A stretch of DNA of 64,000 nt from an uncultured Tessaracoccus sp. (GCF_943914565.1 NZ_CALUCN010000001.1:62001-126000), one strand, 5' to 3'; counted from the stretch's first letter, positions 41,722 through 51,145 are shown. Notes: generated by a model from the sequence alone, not told the origin. Made by a program: numbers and translations.

Positions 41722-41769
41722 ATTGGGGGCGCGCCCCGACCGGGGCGGACCCACGAGGCAGGAGGAACC

Positions 41770-42003
41770 ATGCAGCAGGAGGACCGCAGTGGCTGGAGGC
41801 CGTTCATCGAGCGGGCGTGCGCGGCGCTTGACGTCGACCCGGCTCTCGTCGACGAGGACCGCATCCTGGACCTGACCGCGACGATCGCGCACGACGGGAT
41901 CCGGCCCAGGGCGCCCGTCGCCGCCTACGTCCTGGGCCTCGCCACCGCCCGCGGCGACGTGGACCAGGCGACCCTGGTCGAGCGGCTCGAGTCCGCCATC
42001 TGA
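41770..42003 (+). CDS. DUF6457-type small protein
   Basis: 77 residues, mainly helical (GWRPFIERACAALDVDPAL and APVAAYVLGLATARGDVD). Proteins of this kind are often found beside or fused to MobA in actinobacteria, so a link to guanine-dinucleotide cofactor formation or its delivery is plausible. No mobA is in the window. It follows moaC by 48 bases with AGGAGGAACC before the ATG. Confidence 0.7.
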   Translation: MQQEDRSGWRPFIERACAALDVDPALVDEDRILDLTATIAHDGIRPRAPVAAYVLGLATARGDVDQATLVERLESAI

Positions 42004-42045
42004 CACCCGACCTCGCACTGTGCCGGGCCTGACCCGCCTCGCTGG

Positions 42046-42067
42046 CTACGACGAGCTGTCGTAGAGT
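42046..42067 (+). promoter_or_regulatory. palindromic operator and -10 of the dms operon
   Basis: CTACGACGAGCTGTCGTAG (42046-42064) is a perfect inverted repeat around a five-base centre. TAGAGT (42062-42067) overlaps its right arm and is a likely -10 element. A repressor bound here would block transcription of dmsABC. Confidence 0.6.
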
Positions 42068-42105
42068 GGTGGGTGGCAACGGTTCCCGACGAGTGCGAGG
42101 TTGAC

Positions 42106-44616
42106 ATGCGCAGTGAGGCCCCAGCGAGACACCCATCCACGGGGTCGGTCAGCCGACGCTCGTTCATGACCTGGTCGGCCGCGCTCGCGGGAGGCGGCGC
42201 GCTGGTGGCCAGCGGCGACCACTTCCTGGGGATGCCCAGCACGCCCGCCGCGGAGGGGGCCGCCGACGGCATCCCCGAGGCCACGACGACGTGGAGCGCC
42301 TGCGTCGTCAACTGCGGCTCCCGCTGCCCGCTCAGGCTGCAGGTGGTCGACGGCCAGATCCGTCGCGTGCTGCCCGACAACACGGGCGACGACTCGCTGT
42401 TCGGCCGCCAGATCCGCGCCTGCGTCCGGGGCCGCAACATGCGCGAGCGGATCTACGGGCCGGGACGCATCAAGAAACCGCTGAAGCGCCGCGAGGGCAC
42501 CCGTCGTGGCGACGGCGTTTGGGACGAGATCTCGTGGGACGAGGCGTTCCAGCTGTTCGCCGACGAGATGCGCCGCTGCATCAAGGAGTACGGCAACGAG
42601 TCGCTGTTCATGCTCTACGGCTCGGGCGTGTGGAACGCGCACATCTCCTCGAGCGGCCTCGGCAACCGGCTGTTCAACCTGATGGGCGGCAAGCTCGGCT
42701 ACTACGGCAACTACTCGTACTCGCAGATCGGGACGATCACCAAGTACCACTACGGCACCGACGACGAGTGCACGTCGAACTCGTTCGAGGACTCCGTGCT
42801 GCACGGCCGGATGCTCGTGCTGTGGGGCAACAACCCGCAGGAGACCCGCATGTCCGGTGGCGGACTCGTGTTCACGTCGCTCGAGGCGGCGAAGAAGGCG
42901 GGGCTCAGGATCGTCGTGATCGACCCGCGTCACTCCGACTCCGCCGCGGTGCTCGCCGACCAGTGGATCGCGCCCCGACCCGGCACCGACGCGGCCCTCG
43001 TCGCCGGCATCATCAAGCACCTCGTCGACAACGACCTGCAGGACCAGGCCTTCCTCGACACGTACTGCGTCGGCTTCGACGAGCACACGATGCCCGACGG
43101 CGTGCCCGCCAACCTGTCCTACCGCAGCTACCTGGACGGCAAGGGCCCGGACGGCGTCGCCAAGACGCCGGAGTGGGCCGCGGACATCACCGGCGTCCCG
43201 GCCGACGTGATCCGGCAGTTCGCCGTCGACCTCGCCACCACGAAGCCGGTGAACATCGCGCAGGGCTGGGGCCCGCAGCGGCACGCCAACGGCGAGAACC
43301 AGGCCCGCGCGATCTACACGCTCGCGAACGCACTCGGGCAGGTCGGCATCCACGGCGGAGGCACCGGCGGCCGCGAGGGCTACTTCTGGCCGCTCACCAG
43401 TTGGTTCCCCGCCGGCGACAACCCGATCGAGACCCAGATCTCCAACTTCAGCTGGTCCGACGCGATCGACCACGGCCCCGAGATGACGGCCCGGAACGCC
43501 GGCGTGCGCGGCGCGGACCGCCTGAAGACGGGCATCAAGTTCATGGTCGAGTTCGGCGGCAACATGCTCGCCAGCCAGCACGGCGACAACGGCGCCCTGC
43601 GCGAATTGCTGCGCGACGACGAGAAGTGCGAGTTCATCTGCGTGATCGACAACCAGATGACCGGCTCGTGCGAGCTCGCGGACCTCGTGCTGCCCGACAC
43701 CACCACCGCCGAACGCTGGGACCTCATCCCCAGTGAGTACACCGGCGACATGGCCTACCTCATCATGGCCGAGCCCGCGATCGAGCCGCTGCACGACTCG
43801 AAGCCCGGCTACGACATCTTCGCCGGCATCGCCGAGAAGCTGGGCATCAAGGAGCAGTACACCGAGGGCCGCACCCTCGAGGACTGGGCGAGGTACCTCT
43901 ACGAGGAGGAACACCGCAAGGCCGTGCCGACGCTGCCGCCGTTCGACGAGTTCCGCGAGGTCGGCGTGCACCGCTACTACGCCGACATGGCCAATCCCGC
44001 CGCCGGCACGCACGTGTCGTTGAAGGACTTCCGCGACGACCCCTCGGCCAACCCGCTCGACACCCCGTCGGGCAAGATCGAGATCTTCTCCAAGGACCTC
44101 CACGAGCTCGCGAAGCAGTGGGAGTTCCCGGACGGCCGCAAGGGCGACCGGATCACCGCGCTGCCGGAGTACGTCGCCACGTGGGAGGGCGCCGAGGAAG
44201 CCCGGGCCAAGGGGGCGAAGTACCCACTGCAGCTCATCGGCCACCACTACAAGCAGCGCACGCACTCCACCTACGGCAACCTCGCCCGCTCGGTCGAGGC
44301 CCACCCGCAGACGGTGTGGCTGAACCCGATCGACGCCCGCGCCCGCGGCATCGCCGACGGGGACGTCGTGGGGATCTTCAACGACCGGGGCCGCGTCGAG
44401 ATCGAGGCGAAGGTGACGCCCCGGATCATGCCCGGCGTCGCGTCGCTCCCGCAGGGAGCCTGGATCAAGTGGGGCGAGGACGGCGTCGACCGCGGCGGGT
44501 CGAACAACACGCTGTCCGCCATCCACCCGACGCCGGTGGCGAAGGGTAACTGTCAACACACGTCGTTGGTGCAGATCGAGCTCGTGGAGCACGTTCCTGC
44601 GCCGAAGAAGGCCTGA
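42106..44616 (+). CDS. dmsA: DMSO-reductase-family molybdopterin catalytic subunit
   Basis: 836 residues. A Tat signal with SVSRRSFMTW (twin Arg 17-18) exports the folded enzyme. The [4Fe-4S] ligands are Cys66, Cys70, Cys74 and Cys106. The cofactor loop region FMLYGSGVWNAHISSS suggests a serine Mo ligand as in DmsA, and LWGNNPQETRMSGGG is a bis-MGD motif. Likely substrates are S-oxides or N-oxides; other oxyanions cannot be excluded. The ATG at 42106 has GCGAGG upstream; a GTG eleven codons earlier is an alternative. Confidence 0.9.
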   Translation: MRSEAPARHPSTGSVSRRSFMTWSAALAGGGALVASGDHFLGMPSTPAAEGAADGIPEATTTWSACVVNCGSRCPLRLQVVDGQIRRVLPDNTGDDSLFGRQIRACVRGRNMRERIYGPGRIKKPLKRREGTRRGDGVWDEISWDEAFQLFADEMRRCIKEYGNESLFMLYGSGVWNAHISSSGLGNRLFNLMGGKLGYYGNYSYSQIGTITKYHYGTDDECTSNSFEDSVLHGRMLVLWGNNPQETRMSGGGLVFTSLEAAKKAGLRIVVIDPRHSDSAAVLADQWIAPRPGTDAALVAGIIKHLVDNDLQDQAFLDTYCVGFDEHTMPDGVPANLSYRSYLDGKGPDGVAKTPEWAADITGVPADVIRQFAVDLATTKPVNIAQGWGPQRHANGENQARAIYTLANALGQVGIHGGGTGGREGYFWPLTSWFPAGDNPIETQISNFSWSDAIDHGPEMTARNAGVRGADRLKTGIKFMVEFGGNMLASQHGDNGALRELLRDDEKCEFICVIDNQMTGSCELADLVLPDTTTAERWDLIPSEYTGDMAYLIMAEPAIEPLHDSKPGYDIFAGIAEKLGIKEQYTEGRTLEDWARYLYEEEHRKAVPTLPPFDEFREVGVHRYYADMANPAAGTHVSLKDFRDDPSANPLDTPSGKIEIFSKDLHELAKQWEFPDGRKGDRITALPEYVATWEGAEEARAKGAKYPLQLIGHHYKQRTHSTYGNLARSVEAHPQTVWLNPIDARARGIADGDVVGIFNDRGRVEIEAKVTPRIMPGVASLPQGAWIKWGEDGVDRGGSNNTLSAIHPTPVAKGNCQHTSLVQIELVEHVPAPKKA

Positions 44617-44628
44617 GGAGGATCGTTC

Positions 44629-45237
44629 ATGCTGGGCTTCTACTTCAACGCGACGCTCTGCAACGGCTGCAAGGCCTGCAACATGGCCTGCAAGGACAAG
44701 CACGACCTGCCGGAGGGAGTGAACTGGCGGCGCGTCGTCGAGTACGTGGGCGGCGGCTGGTCGGTCGACGGCAACACCGTCACCCCGAGCGTGTTCTCGT
44801 ACTACACGTCCATCGCCTGCAACCACTGCGAGCACCCCGTGTGCGTGGAGGTGTGCCCCACGACGGCGATGACGGTCCGCGACGACGGCACGGTCTTCGT
44901 CGACCAGGACAAGTGCGTCGGCTGCCGCTACTGCGAGTGGGCGTGCCCCTACTCTGCGCCGCAGTTCAACCCCGAGACCGGGCACATGAGCAAGTGCGAT
45001 CTGTGCGCGGACTACCGCGAGGCGGGACAGGAGCCGGCCTGCGTCGCCGCGTGCCCCGCCCGCGCGCTCGACTGGGGCCCGATCGAGGAGCTGCGCGCCA
45101 AGTACGGCTCCGAGAACGCGATCGAGCCGTTGCCGGACCCGTCGATCACCAGGCCGAACCTCGTCGTCACGCCGCACCGGGACGCCCAGCCCTCCGGGCT
45201 CGGCACCGGGCACATCGGCAACCCGAAGGAGCTCTGA
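44629..45237 (+). CDS. dmsB: DmsB-like four-cluster ferredoxin subunit
   Basis: 202 residues carrying four [4Fe-4S] motifs: CNGCKACNMACKDKH, CNHCEHPVCVEVCP, CVGCRYCEWACP, and CDLC with CVAACP. It wires electrons from the membrane anchor to DmsA. Spacing of 12 bases to dmsA and one base to dmsC indicates one operon. Confidence 0.93.
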   Translation: MLGFYFNATLCNGCKACNMACKDKHDLPEGVNWRRVVEYVGGGWSVDGNTVTPSVFSYYTSIACNHCEHPVCVEVCPTTAMTVRDDGTVFVDQDKCVGCRYCEWACPYSAPQFNPETGHMSKCDLCADYREAGQEPACVAACPARALDWGPIEELRAKYGSENAIEPLPDPSITRPNLVVTPHRDAQPSGLGTGHIGNPKEL

Positions 45238-45238
45238 G

Positions 45239-46195
45239 ATGAACCTCCACGAACTGCCGATGATCCTGTTCACGGTGCTCGCGCAGATGTCGGTCGGCGC
45301 GTTCCTCGTGCTGGGCGTCGTCCAGACCGTCGGCTCACTGCGACGCTCGTCGTCGGCCGTCGACCGCATCGCGGACCCGGCGCTCTACGCGATCGGGCCC
45401 ACCCTCGTGCTGGGGTTGCTCGCCTCGATGCTGCACATGAACGACGTGTTCCACGTCCTCAACGTCTTCCGCGGCTGGCAGCGCTCCTGGCTCTCGCGCG
45501 AGATCCTCTTCGGCCTCGGCTTCGCCGGGCTGGGCTTCCTGTTCGCACTCATGCAGTGGCGCAAGTGGGGCAGCGCTCGACTGCGACAGGCCGTCGCAGG
45601 GATCACCGCGCTCGTCGGCGTGGGGCTGCTGTGGGTGATGAGCAGGATCTACACCTCGCTCATCGCGGTGCCCGCTTGGCACACGTGGTTCACGCCGGTG
45701 CAGTTCGTGCTCACGGCGGTGCTGCTGGGATCGCTCGCGGTGGGCACCGCGTTCATGACGACGCTGATGTTCCAACGACACATGTTGGAACGCGACGGCC
45801 GCTTCCTCGGGGCGAAGGTGGCGCCGGGACGCGCAGACGCGGTCGAGGTGGGCGAGCTCCTCGCGACGAGTCTGCGTGGCATCGCGGTCACCGTGATCGT
45901 CGCGGGGCTCGTGCTGCTCGTCCTGCTGCCCCTGCACCTCACGCAGCTCGCCGACGCCGGCCCGGCCGGGGCGATGGCGCTCGAGGCGTACTCAGGCCCG
46001 TGGTTCGTGCTCAGGCTCGTGCTCGTCGCGGTGGGCGCGGGCCTGCTGGGGCTGTTCACCTACGGCATGGCGCGCCCGGACGCGGCGCCGAAGCCGCTCG
46101 CGGCCTGCATCACGGTCGCGTTCGCGCTCGTGTTCGTCGCCGAGCTGTTGGGCCGCATGCAGTTCTACGAGTCGATGGTGCGGATCGGGATCTGA
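45239..46195 (+). CDS. dmsC: DmsC-type membrane anchor subunit
   Basis: 318 residues with about eight transmembrane helices, beginning NLHELPMILFTVLAQMSVGA, which is characteristic of the DmsC family. It oxidises menaquinol and passes electrons to DmsB. No heme-ligand pattern stands out. Confidence 0.9.
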   Translation: MNLHELPMILFTVLAQMSVGAFLVLGVVQTVGSLRRSSSAVDRIADPALYAIGPTLVLGLLASMLHMNDVFHVLNVFRGWQRSWLSREILFGLGFAGLGFLFALMQWRKWGSARLRQAVAGITALVGVGLLWVMSRIYTSLIAVPAWHTWFTPVQFVLTAVLLGSLAVGTAFMTTLMFQRHMLERDGRFLGAKVAPGRADAVEVGELLATSLRGIAVTVIVAGLVLLVLLPLHLTQLADAGPAGAMALEAYSGPWFVLRLVLVAVGAGLLGLFTYGMARPDAAPKPLAACITVAFALVFVAELLGRMQFYESMVRIGI

Positions 46196-46205
46196 GGAGG
46201 CGGGC

Positions 46206-46847
46206 GTGGACCCCATGACCGACGCCCTCGCAGCCACCTGGACGATCCTGCACCAGGTGGTGGGGCAGGCCGCGCCGACGCCACGCGTCGTCGCGGTCCT
46301 GCGCGACCCGGCCATGCTGGCCCGCTGGCCGCTCGTGGTCCCGGGCGAGCACCCGACGCGTGAGCCACTGCGACGCGGACTGGCGCACCTCGGCGACTCC
46401 ACCGAGTCGCAGCAGGAGATCGACGACGACCACTTCCTGCTGCTGCGCGGGCCCGGCGCGCCCGTCGTCGAGCCCTGGGAGTCCGTCCACCGGGGGAGGG
46501 ACCACGTCCTGTTCGACGACCACACGATGCAGGTGCGGCAGTGGTACCGCCGCCACCGCCTGCAGGCGCCGCGCCTGAACGTCGAACCCGACGACCACCT
46601 GGCCCTCGAGCTCGAGTTCGCCGCGCACCTGCTCGTGCAGGCGATGGAGGCCGAGGACGTCGCCGACGAGGACGCCGACCGGTACCGGTCGGCGCACGAC
46701 GCGTTCTGCCGGGAGCACCTCCTCGCCTGGGCGCCCACGTGCTTCGAGCGGATCGTCGAGCACGCCCGTACCGACTTCTACCGCGGCGTCGGTTGGCTGG
46801 GCGTCGACGCGCTGCAGATCGCCGACGAAGTGGTCGGCGAGGCATGA
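46206..46847 (+). CDS. TorD/DmsD-like maturation chaperone
   Basis: 213 residues of helical type with SAHDAFCREHLLAWAPTCFER near the end, which resembles the TorD family motif around HxxxC...HLxxW. It would hold the Tat signal and apoenzyme of DmsA until the cofactor is inserted. It starts at a GTG ten bases after dmsC, with GAGGAGGC upstream. Confidence 0.8.
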   Translation: MDPMTDALAATWTILHQVVGQAAPTPRVVAVLRDPAMLARWPLVVPGEHPTREPLRRGLAHLGDSTESQQEIDDDHFLLLRGPGAPVVEPWESVHRGRDHVLFDDHTMQVRQWYRRHRLQAPRLNVEPDDHLALELEFAAHLLVQAMEAEDVADEDADRYRSAHDAFCREHLLAWAPTCFERIVEHARTDFYRGVGWLGVDALQIADEVVGEA

Positions 46848-47758
46848 CCCTTGCCAGTCTGCTCACGTGGGCCGGGCTGCAGGGGCGCGGCGCCCGGCTC
46901 GAGTTGGCCTGCGCCGAGCACCCGGACCCCCGTCGGGGCGCGCGGGGATGGACGCTCGTGGCCGGGCCGGGTTGCGTCGCGGACTGGCCCGATGCGGTGG
47001 TCGCCGAGCTGTTCGCGCTCGGCGTCCGGGCCATCAGCGTCCGCGCCGACGGGTGCGCGGCCCCGGAGCGCCTCGCCGATCGGCTCGAGCGGTGGCGCGT
47101 GCCCCTCGAGCTTGCCGGCCGACGCATCGACACCCCTGCCCCCGGCCGGTCGCGCCGCGTCGTGCGCGACGGCGCGGCCATGCCCACCGTCGCCAGGCGG
47201 ACGCTGCTGGGTCTCGGCCGCCGGCAGGATCCCGACGACGGCGCGACCTGGCGGCCGGACACGGCGGGCACCGACCACCGTCGCCTCGTGGCCGCCCTCG
47301 AACGGCTCGGCGCCGAACCCGGTCCAGCAGGGGAGGCCCCGGGGCCGGGCCTGCTGCTCCGCGCCCCGACGTGCAGCGTGGCCGGGCAGTGCGTCGTCGC
47401 GTGCCCCGAGGACGCGCTCCGGCTCACCACGGAGGGCGACGTGACCCGGCTGGAGTTCGACCTGCAGCGGTGCAGCGGCTGCGGCGACTGCCTGCGCTAC
47501 TGCAACACCGCCGCGATCAGGAGCGAGGGCCCCGCGTCGTGGAACACCCTCCTCTCCGCGCCCGTCACGACGCTGGCGACGCGCCGGACCCGGGTCTGTG
47601 AGCGGTGCCGCACCCGGTTCGTGCCCGACGGGGAGGCGCGGCTGTGCCCCGTGTGCACCGAGCGGCGTGCGCGCCCGTTCGGGACGTCGCTGCCGCCGGA
47701 GGCGCTCGCCCGGCTGCGGCCACGTCGCGACGACGGGGCAGCCGGGCGTCCACGCTGA
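46844..47758 (+). CDS. ferredoxin-like protein with zinc ribbon, dms accessory
   Basis: 304 residues. The first 175 residues show no clear family. At about 177-215 lies a two-cluster ferredoxin module: the first motif is CSVAGQCVVACPEDAL, where an alanine replaces the second cysteine; the second is a complete CSGCGDCLRYCN. A CxxC...CxxC zinc ribbon (CERCRTRF and CPVC) follows near the C-terminus. The ATG overlaps the chaperone stop (ATGA), so it belongs to the dms operon. It may assist electron delivery or cluster assembly; function is not known. Confidence 0.75.
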   Translation: MTLASLLTWAGLQGRGARLELACAEHPDPRRGARGWTLVAGPGCVADWPDAVVAELFALGVRAISVRADGCAAPERLADRLERWRVPLELAGRRIDTPAPGRSRRVVRDGAAMPTVARRTLLGLGRRQDPDDGATWRPDTAGTDHRRLVAALERLGAEPGPAGEAPGPGLLLRAPTCSVAGQCVVACPEDALRLTTEGDVTRLEFDLQRCSGCGDCLRYCNTAAIRSEGPASWNTLLSAPVTTLATRRTRVCERCRTRFVPDGEARLCPVCTERRARPFGTSLPPEALARLRPRRDDGAAGRPR

Positions 47759-47790
47759 GGACGACGGGGGAGGGCCGGCGCGACGCCGAG

Positions 47791-47796
47791 TAGGGT
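47791..47796 (+). promoter_or_regulatory. -10 element of the TrpX-type importer
   Basis: TAGGGT lies 33 bases before the ATG at 47830, and AAGGAGCTGGCC forms the ribosome site. Confidence 0.35.
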
Positions 47797-47829
47797 CGTC
47801 CCGACCACGACACTGACAAGGAGCTGGCC

Positions 47830-48795
47830 ATGCGCGTGCCCAAGGCCATCATCGGCGCCACCTTGACCGCCCTCGCACTCACCGCCTGTGGCAACGCCTC
47901 CGGCGGGGCGGACGACCTCAAGGTCGGCATCGTCAACCTCGTCAGCCATCCCGCCCTGGACGCCGCCCAGGAGGGCTTCGTCGAAGGGCTCGCGGAAGCC
48001 GGCTACGAGGAGGGCAAGAACCTCACGCTCGACATCCAGAACGCCAGCGGCGACCAGTCGACGCTGACGAGCATCGCCGGGTCGTTCGCGACGGGGGACC
48101 ACGACGTGTACTACGCGATCGCGACCCCGTCGGCGCAGGCGCTCTCGCAGGTGATCACCGACCGTCCCATCGTGTTCGCGGCCGTGACGGACCCCGTCGC
48201 GGCAGGGCTCGTCTCCAGTTGGGAGTCCCCGGACGCGAACGTCACCGGCGTCTCGGACCTCAACCCGATGGACGCCCAGGTCGAGCTGATCCGGGAGGTC
48301 GTGCCCGACGCGCGTTCCGTCGGCATCGTGTACTCCTCGGGCGAGGTCAACTCCGAGGTGCAGGTCAAGGATGCCGAGGCCGCCGCGAAGAAGCTCGACA
48401 TGCAGGTCGTCACGAAGACGGTCACGAACTCCTCCGAGGTGCAGCAGGCGGCCGCTGGCCTCGAGGCCGACGCGATCCTCGTGCCCACCGACAACGTCGT
48501 CGTCTCCGCGGCTGAGTCCGTCGTGCAGGTGGCGGAGGAACGCGGCATCCCCGTCTTCGCCTCCGACGAGGCCACGATGGAGCGCGGCGCCGCGGCCGGG
48601 CTCTCGGTCAACTACACCCAGCAGGGCAAGGACGCGGCCAAGCTCGCCGTCGAGCTCGCCAAGGGCAAGGAGGCCTCCGAGCTGCCCGTCGAGAAGCAGA
48701 CGGAGTTCGACCTGTTCGTCAACGCGGAGGCCGCCAAGCGGCAGGGCGTCACGCTGCCGGAGGCGGTCATCGAACGCGCCGCCAAGCAGTTCTGA
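47830..48795 (+). CDS. ABC importer substrate-binding lipoprotein (TrpX/PF04392 type)
   Basis: 321 residues. A lipoprotein signal ends at LTAC (Cys20). The mature fold begins LKVGIVNLVSHPALDAAQEG and includes VFAAVTDPVAAGLV, typical of the ABC_sub_bind family. Members of this family in firmicutes bind tryptophan or other aromatic compounds, but substrate is not predictable here and no T-box or trp leader is seen. It is the first of a three-gene operon. Confidence 0.88.
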   Translation: MRVPKAIIGATLTALALTACGNASGGADDLKVGIVNLVSHPALDAAQEGFVEGLAEAGYEEGKNLTLDIQNASGDQSTLTSIAGSFATGDHDVYYAIATPSAQALSQVITDRPIVFAAVTDPVAAGLVSSWESPDANVTGVSDLNPMDAQVELIREVVPDARSVGIVYSSGEVNSEVQVKDAEAAAKKLDMQVVTKTVTNSSEVQQAAAGLEADAILVPTDNVVVSAAESVVQVAEERGIPVFASDEATMERGAAAGLSVNYTQQGKDAAKLAVELAKGKEASELPVEKQTEFDLFVNAEAAKRQGVTLPEAVIERAAKQF

Positions 48796-48818
48796 ACCGA
48801 CCCCGGGAGACCCAGTCC

Positions 48819-49730
48819 ATGGCCACCTTGTTCGTCGCGCTCGAGATCGGGCTCATCTACGCCATCCTGGCGATCGGCGTGCACCTCACCTACCGGGTGC
48901 TCGACTTCCCGGACCTGACCGTCGACGGCTCGTTCACCACCGGCGCCGCGGTGACGGCGGTGATGATCAGCGCGGGCCAGAACCCGTGGCTCGCGGTCGC
49001 CGTGGCGTTCGTCGCGGGCTGGGCGGCCGGTTCGGTCACCGGCGTCCTCCACGTGTGGGCCGGCATCAACCCGCTGCTGTCGGGCATCGTCACCCAGATC
49101 GCGCTGTACTCGATCAATCTGCGCATCATGGGCAAGGCCAACCTGCCGCTGGGACGCAACGAGACGCTGTTCACGCTGCTGCGCGAGGAGCACCTGATGC
49201 GCACGTTCGCGTCGGTCGCGATCCTCGCCGCCATGATCGCGCTCGTGGGCGTGCTGGTGTACCTGTTCCTCGGCACCGAGTACGGCGTCGCGCTGCGCGC
49301 CACGGGCGACAACGAGGACATGGCCCGGGCGCAGGGCATCAACACCGGGCAGATGAAGGTGCTCGGTCTCGCGCTGTCGAACGCGCTCGTCGCCGCCTGC
49401 GGCTCGCTCATCGCGCAGTACAACGGCTACGCCGACATCCAGATGGGCATCGGACTCATCGTCGCCGGGCTCGCGTCGGTGATCATCGGGCAGGCGATCT
49501 TCGGGATGACGGCCGTGTGGCAGGCGGTGCTCGCCGCCGTGCTCGGGTCGATCATCTACCGCGGCATCATCCAGGGCGCGTTGCAGTCCGGCATGGACGC
49601 CAACGACATGAAGCTCGTCTCGGCGGTGCTCGTCGTGCTGGCGCTCACGATCCCGTCGTTGTCCCCGCTCAAGCGTGCCCGCCGGCAGCGGGTGCGGCGA
49701 CGCGCCGAGTCGATGGAGGCGACCGCCTGA
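48819..49730 (+). CDS. ABC importer permease (TrpY type)
   Basis: 303 residues with eight or nine hydrophobic segments. LTYRVLDFPDLTVDGSFTTG and ALRATGDNEDMARAQGIN are signatures of the permeases that partner PF04392 binding proteins. It follows the binding protein by 23 bases. Confidence 0.9.
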   Translation: MATLFVALEIGLIYAILAIGVHLTYRVLDFPDLTVDGSFTTGAAVTAVMISAGQNPWLAVAVAFVAGWAAGSVTGVLHVWAGINPLLSGIVTQIALYSINLRIMGKANLPLGRNETLFTLLREEHLMRTFASVAILAAMIALVGVLVYLFLGTEYGVALRATGDNEDMARAQGINTGQMKVLGLALSNALVAACGSLIAQYNGYADIQMGIGLIVAGLASVIIGQAIFGMTAVWQAVLAAVLGSIIYRGIIQGALQSGMDANDMKLVSAVLVVLALTIPSLSPLKRARRQRVRRRAESMEATA

Positions 49731-50524
49731 TGCTCACGCTGGACCACGTCACGAAGCGGTTCTTCCGCGACACCGTCAACGAGCGCACCGCGCTCCACGA
49801 CTGCTCCCTCGAGCTCGCCGACGGCGACTTCGTCACCGTGATCGGCTCCAACGGCGCCGGCAAGTCGACCCTGCTCAACTGCATCGCCGGCCGGCACCGC
49901 ATCGACGAGGGCACCATCGAGATCGACGGCACGGACGTCTCCCGGATGCCGGAGCACCGACGTGCCGCGCTGGTCGCGCGCGTGTTCCAGGACCCGATGG
50001 CCGGCACCGCCCCACACATGACCATCGAGGAGAACTTGGCGATCGCCTTCGACCGGGGCCGCCGACGGGGGCTGCGGATGGCGGTCACCAACGACAAACG
50101 CGAGCAGTACCGCGAGGCCCTCGCCCGCCTCGACCAGGGCCTCGAGCACCGGCTCGCGATGCGCGTCGGCATGCTCTCCGGCGGGCAGCGACAGGCGCTG
50201 AGCCTGCTCATGGCGGCGCACGAGCGGCCACGGATCCTGCTCCTCGACGAGCACACCGCCGCGCTCGACCCCTCACGCGCCGACGTCGTGACGCGGCTCA
50301 CGAAGGAGCTCATCGAGGAACACCACCTCACCGCCCTCATGGTGACCCACAACATGCAGCAGGCCATCGAGCTCGGCAACCGGCTCATCATGATGCACGA
50401 GGGCCGCATCGTCCTCGAGGTGGGTCCCGAGGAGAAGTCCCAGGTCACCGCCGAGCAGCTCGCCGAGGCCTTCTCGCGCGTCAAGGGCGCCCACCTCGAC
50501 GACCGCACCCTGTTGGGGGAATAG
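49730..50524 (+). CDS. ABC importer ATP-binding protein (TrpZ type)
   Basis: 264 residues. Walker A GSNGAGKSTLLNCIAG, signature LSGGQRQALSLLMA and Walker B ILLLDEHTAALDP are present; the HTAALDP variant is typical of this subfamily. The ATG overlaps the permease stop by one base. Confidence 0.92.
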   Translation: MLTLDHVTKRFFRDTVNERTALHDCSLELADGDFVTVIGSNGAGKSTLLNCIAGRHRIDEGTIEIDGTDVSRMPEHRRAALVARVFQDPMAGTAPHMTIEENLAIAFDRGRRRGLRMAVTNDKREQYREALARLDQGLEHRLAMRVGMLSGGQRQALSLLMAAHERPRILLLDEHTAALDPSRADVVTRLTKELIEEHHLTALMVTHNMQQAIELGNRLIMMHEGRIVLEVGPEEKSQVTAEQLAEAFSRVKGAHLDDRTLLGE

Positions 50525-50608
50525 TCCCCGGACAGCTGCGGTCGCCTGGCTGGATGATCGAACAGCGGACGGAAGTCCGCGTGTCGATTTCCCTGAAGGA
50601 CGCACAGT

Positions 50609-50639
50609 GGCCCGGCCCGAGCGACCGTCGGGCCGGGCC
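50609..50639. terminator. terminator between the importer and a lipoprotein gene
   Basis: GGCCCGGCCCGA (50609-50620) pairs perfectly with TCGGGCCGGGCC (50628-50639) around a seven-base loop, between convergent genes. Confidence 0.8.
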
Positions 50640-50653
50640 GGTTCCCTGCCTCG

Positions 50654-51043
50654 TCAGTCGGCGCTGTCGGCGTTGATGTTGGACAGGGTGTCGATGATCT
50701 CGCGTCGGTCCTTCTCGGAGACGGGTTTGCCGTCGAAGCGGACGACGAGTGGGTCGATCTGGTGGCAGTCGCAGCCCTTGGCGAAGGTCTCGGCCTTGTC
50801 CACGGAAGGGAACTTCAGGATCGAGACGTACGAGCTCTGCACGGCCTGGTCGCAGCCGGTGTCGGGGCACTCCTCGTCGGTGATGTCCTTGGCCGCGAGG
50901 TACTCCCACTCGGTGTCCGCGCCCTTGACGAAGTCCTGCAGATCGATCTGCGCCCGGGTGTCGGCGTCCGAGCAGGCCGTGAGGCCGCCGAGACCCGTGA
51001 CCAGGGCGAGTGCCAGCGCCGTCCAGCGTCGCGTCACGTCCAT
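50654..51043 (-). CDS. small lipoprotein of unknown function
   Basis: 129 residues. A signal peptide ends in the lipobox LTACS (Cys24). The mature part has four cysteines in ECPDTGCDQ and KGCDCHQ, which could form disulfides or bind metal. I do not recognise the family. The ATG at 51043 is preceded by AGGAGGAGC. Divergent from the kinase gene. Confidence 0.75.
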   Translation of the reverse strand: MDVTRRWTALALALVTGLGGLTACSDADTRAQIDLQDFVKGADTEWEYLAAKDITDEECPDTGCDQAVQSSYVSILKFPSVDKAETFAKGCDCHQIDPLVVRFDGKPVSEKDRREIIDTLSNINADSAD

Positions 51044-51145
51044 GCCTGTGCTCCTCCTGTCCATGGGAGCGAGGTGCTCCCACCCTCGACATGGTACGGG
51101 TCCTCGGGTGGATAGGGTGGTGCCCGGCCTGACGAAGGAGCGACG

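Noticed and set aside
42046..45369. A very long open frame (over 1,100 codons) on the minus strand opposite dmsA-dmsB
   Set aside because: It mirrors the codon structure of the real plus-strand genes, has low-complexity Val/Arg/Asp-rich translation and no family features. Long antisense frames are normal at this GC content.
47830..50524. Tryptophan-specific assignment (trpXYZ symbols) for the three-gene importer
   Set aside because: The family contains members for other solutes, and no trp leader, T-box or aromatic amino-acid gene is present to support it.
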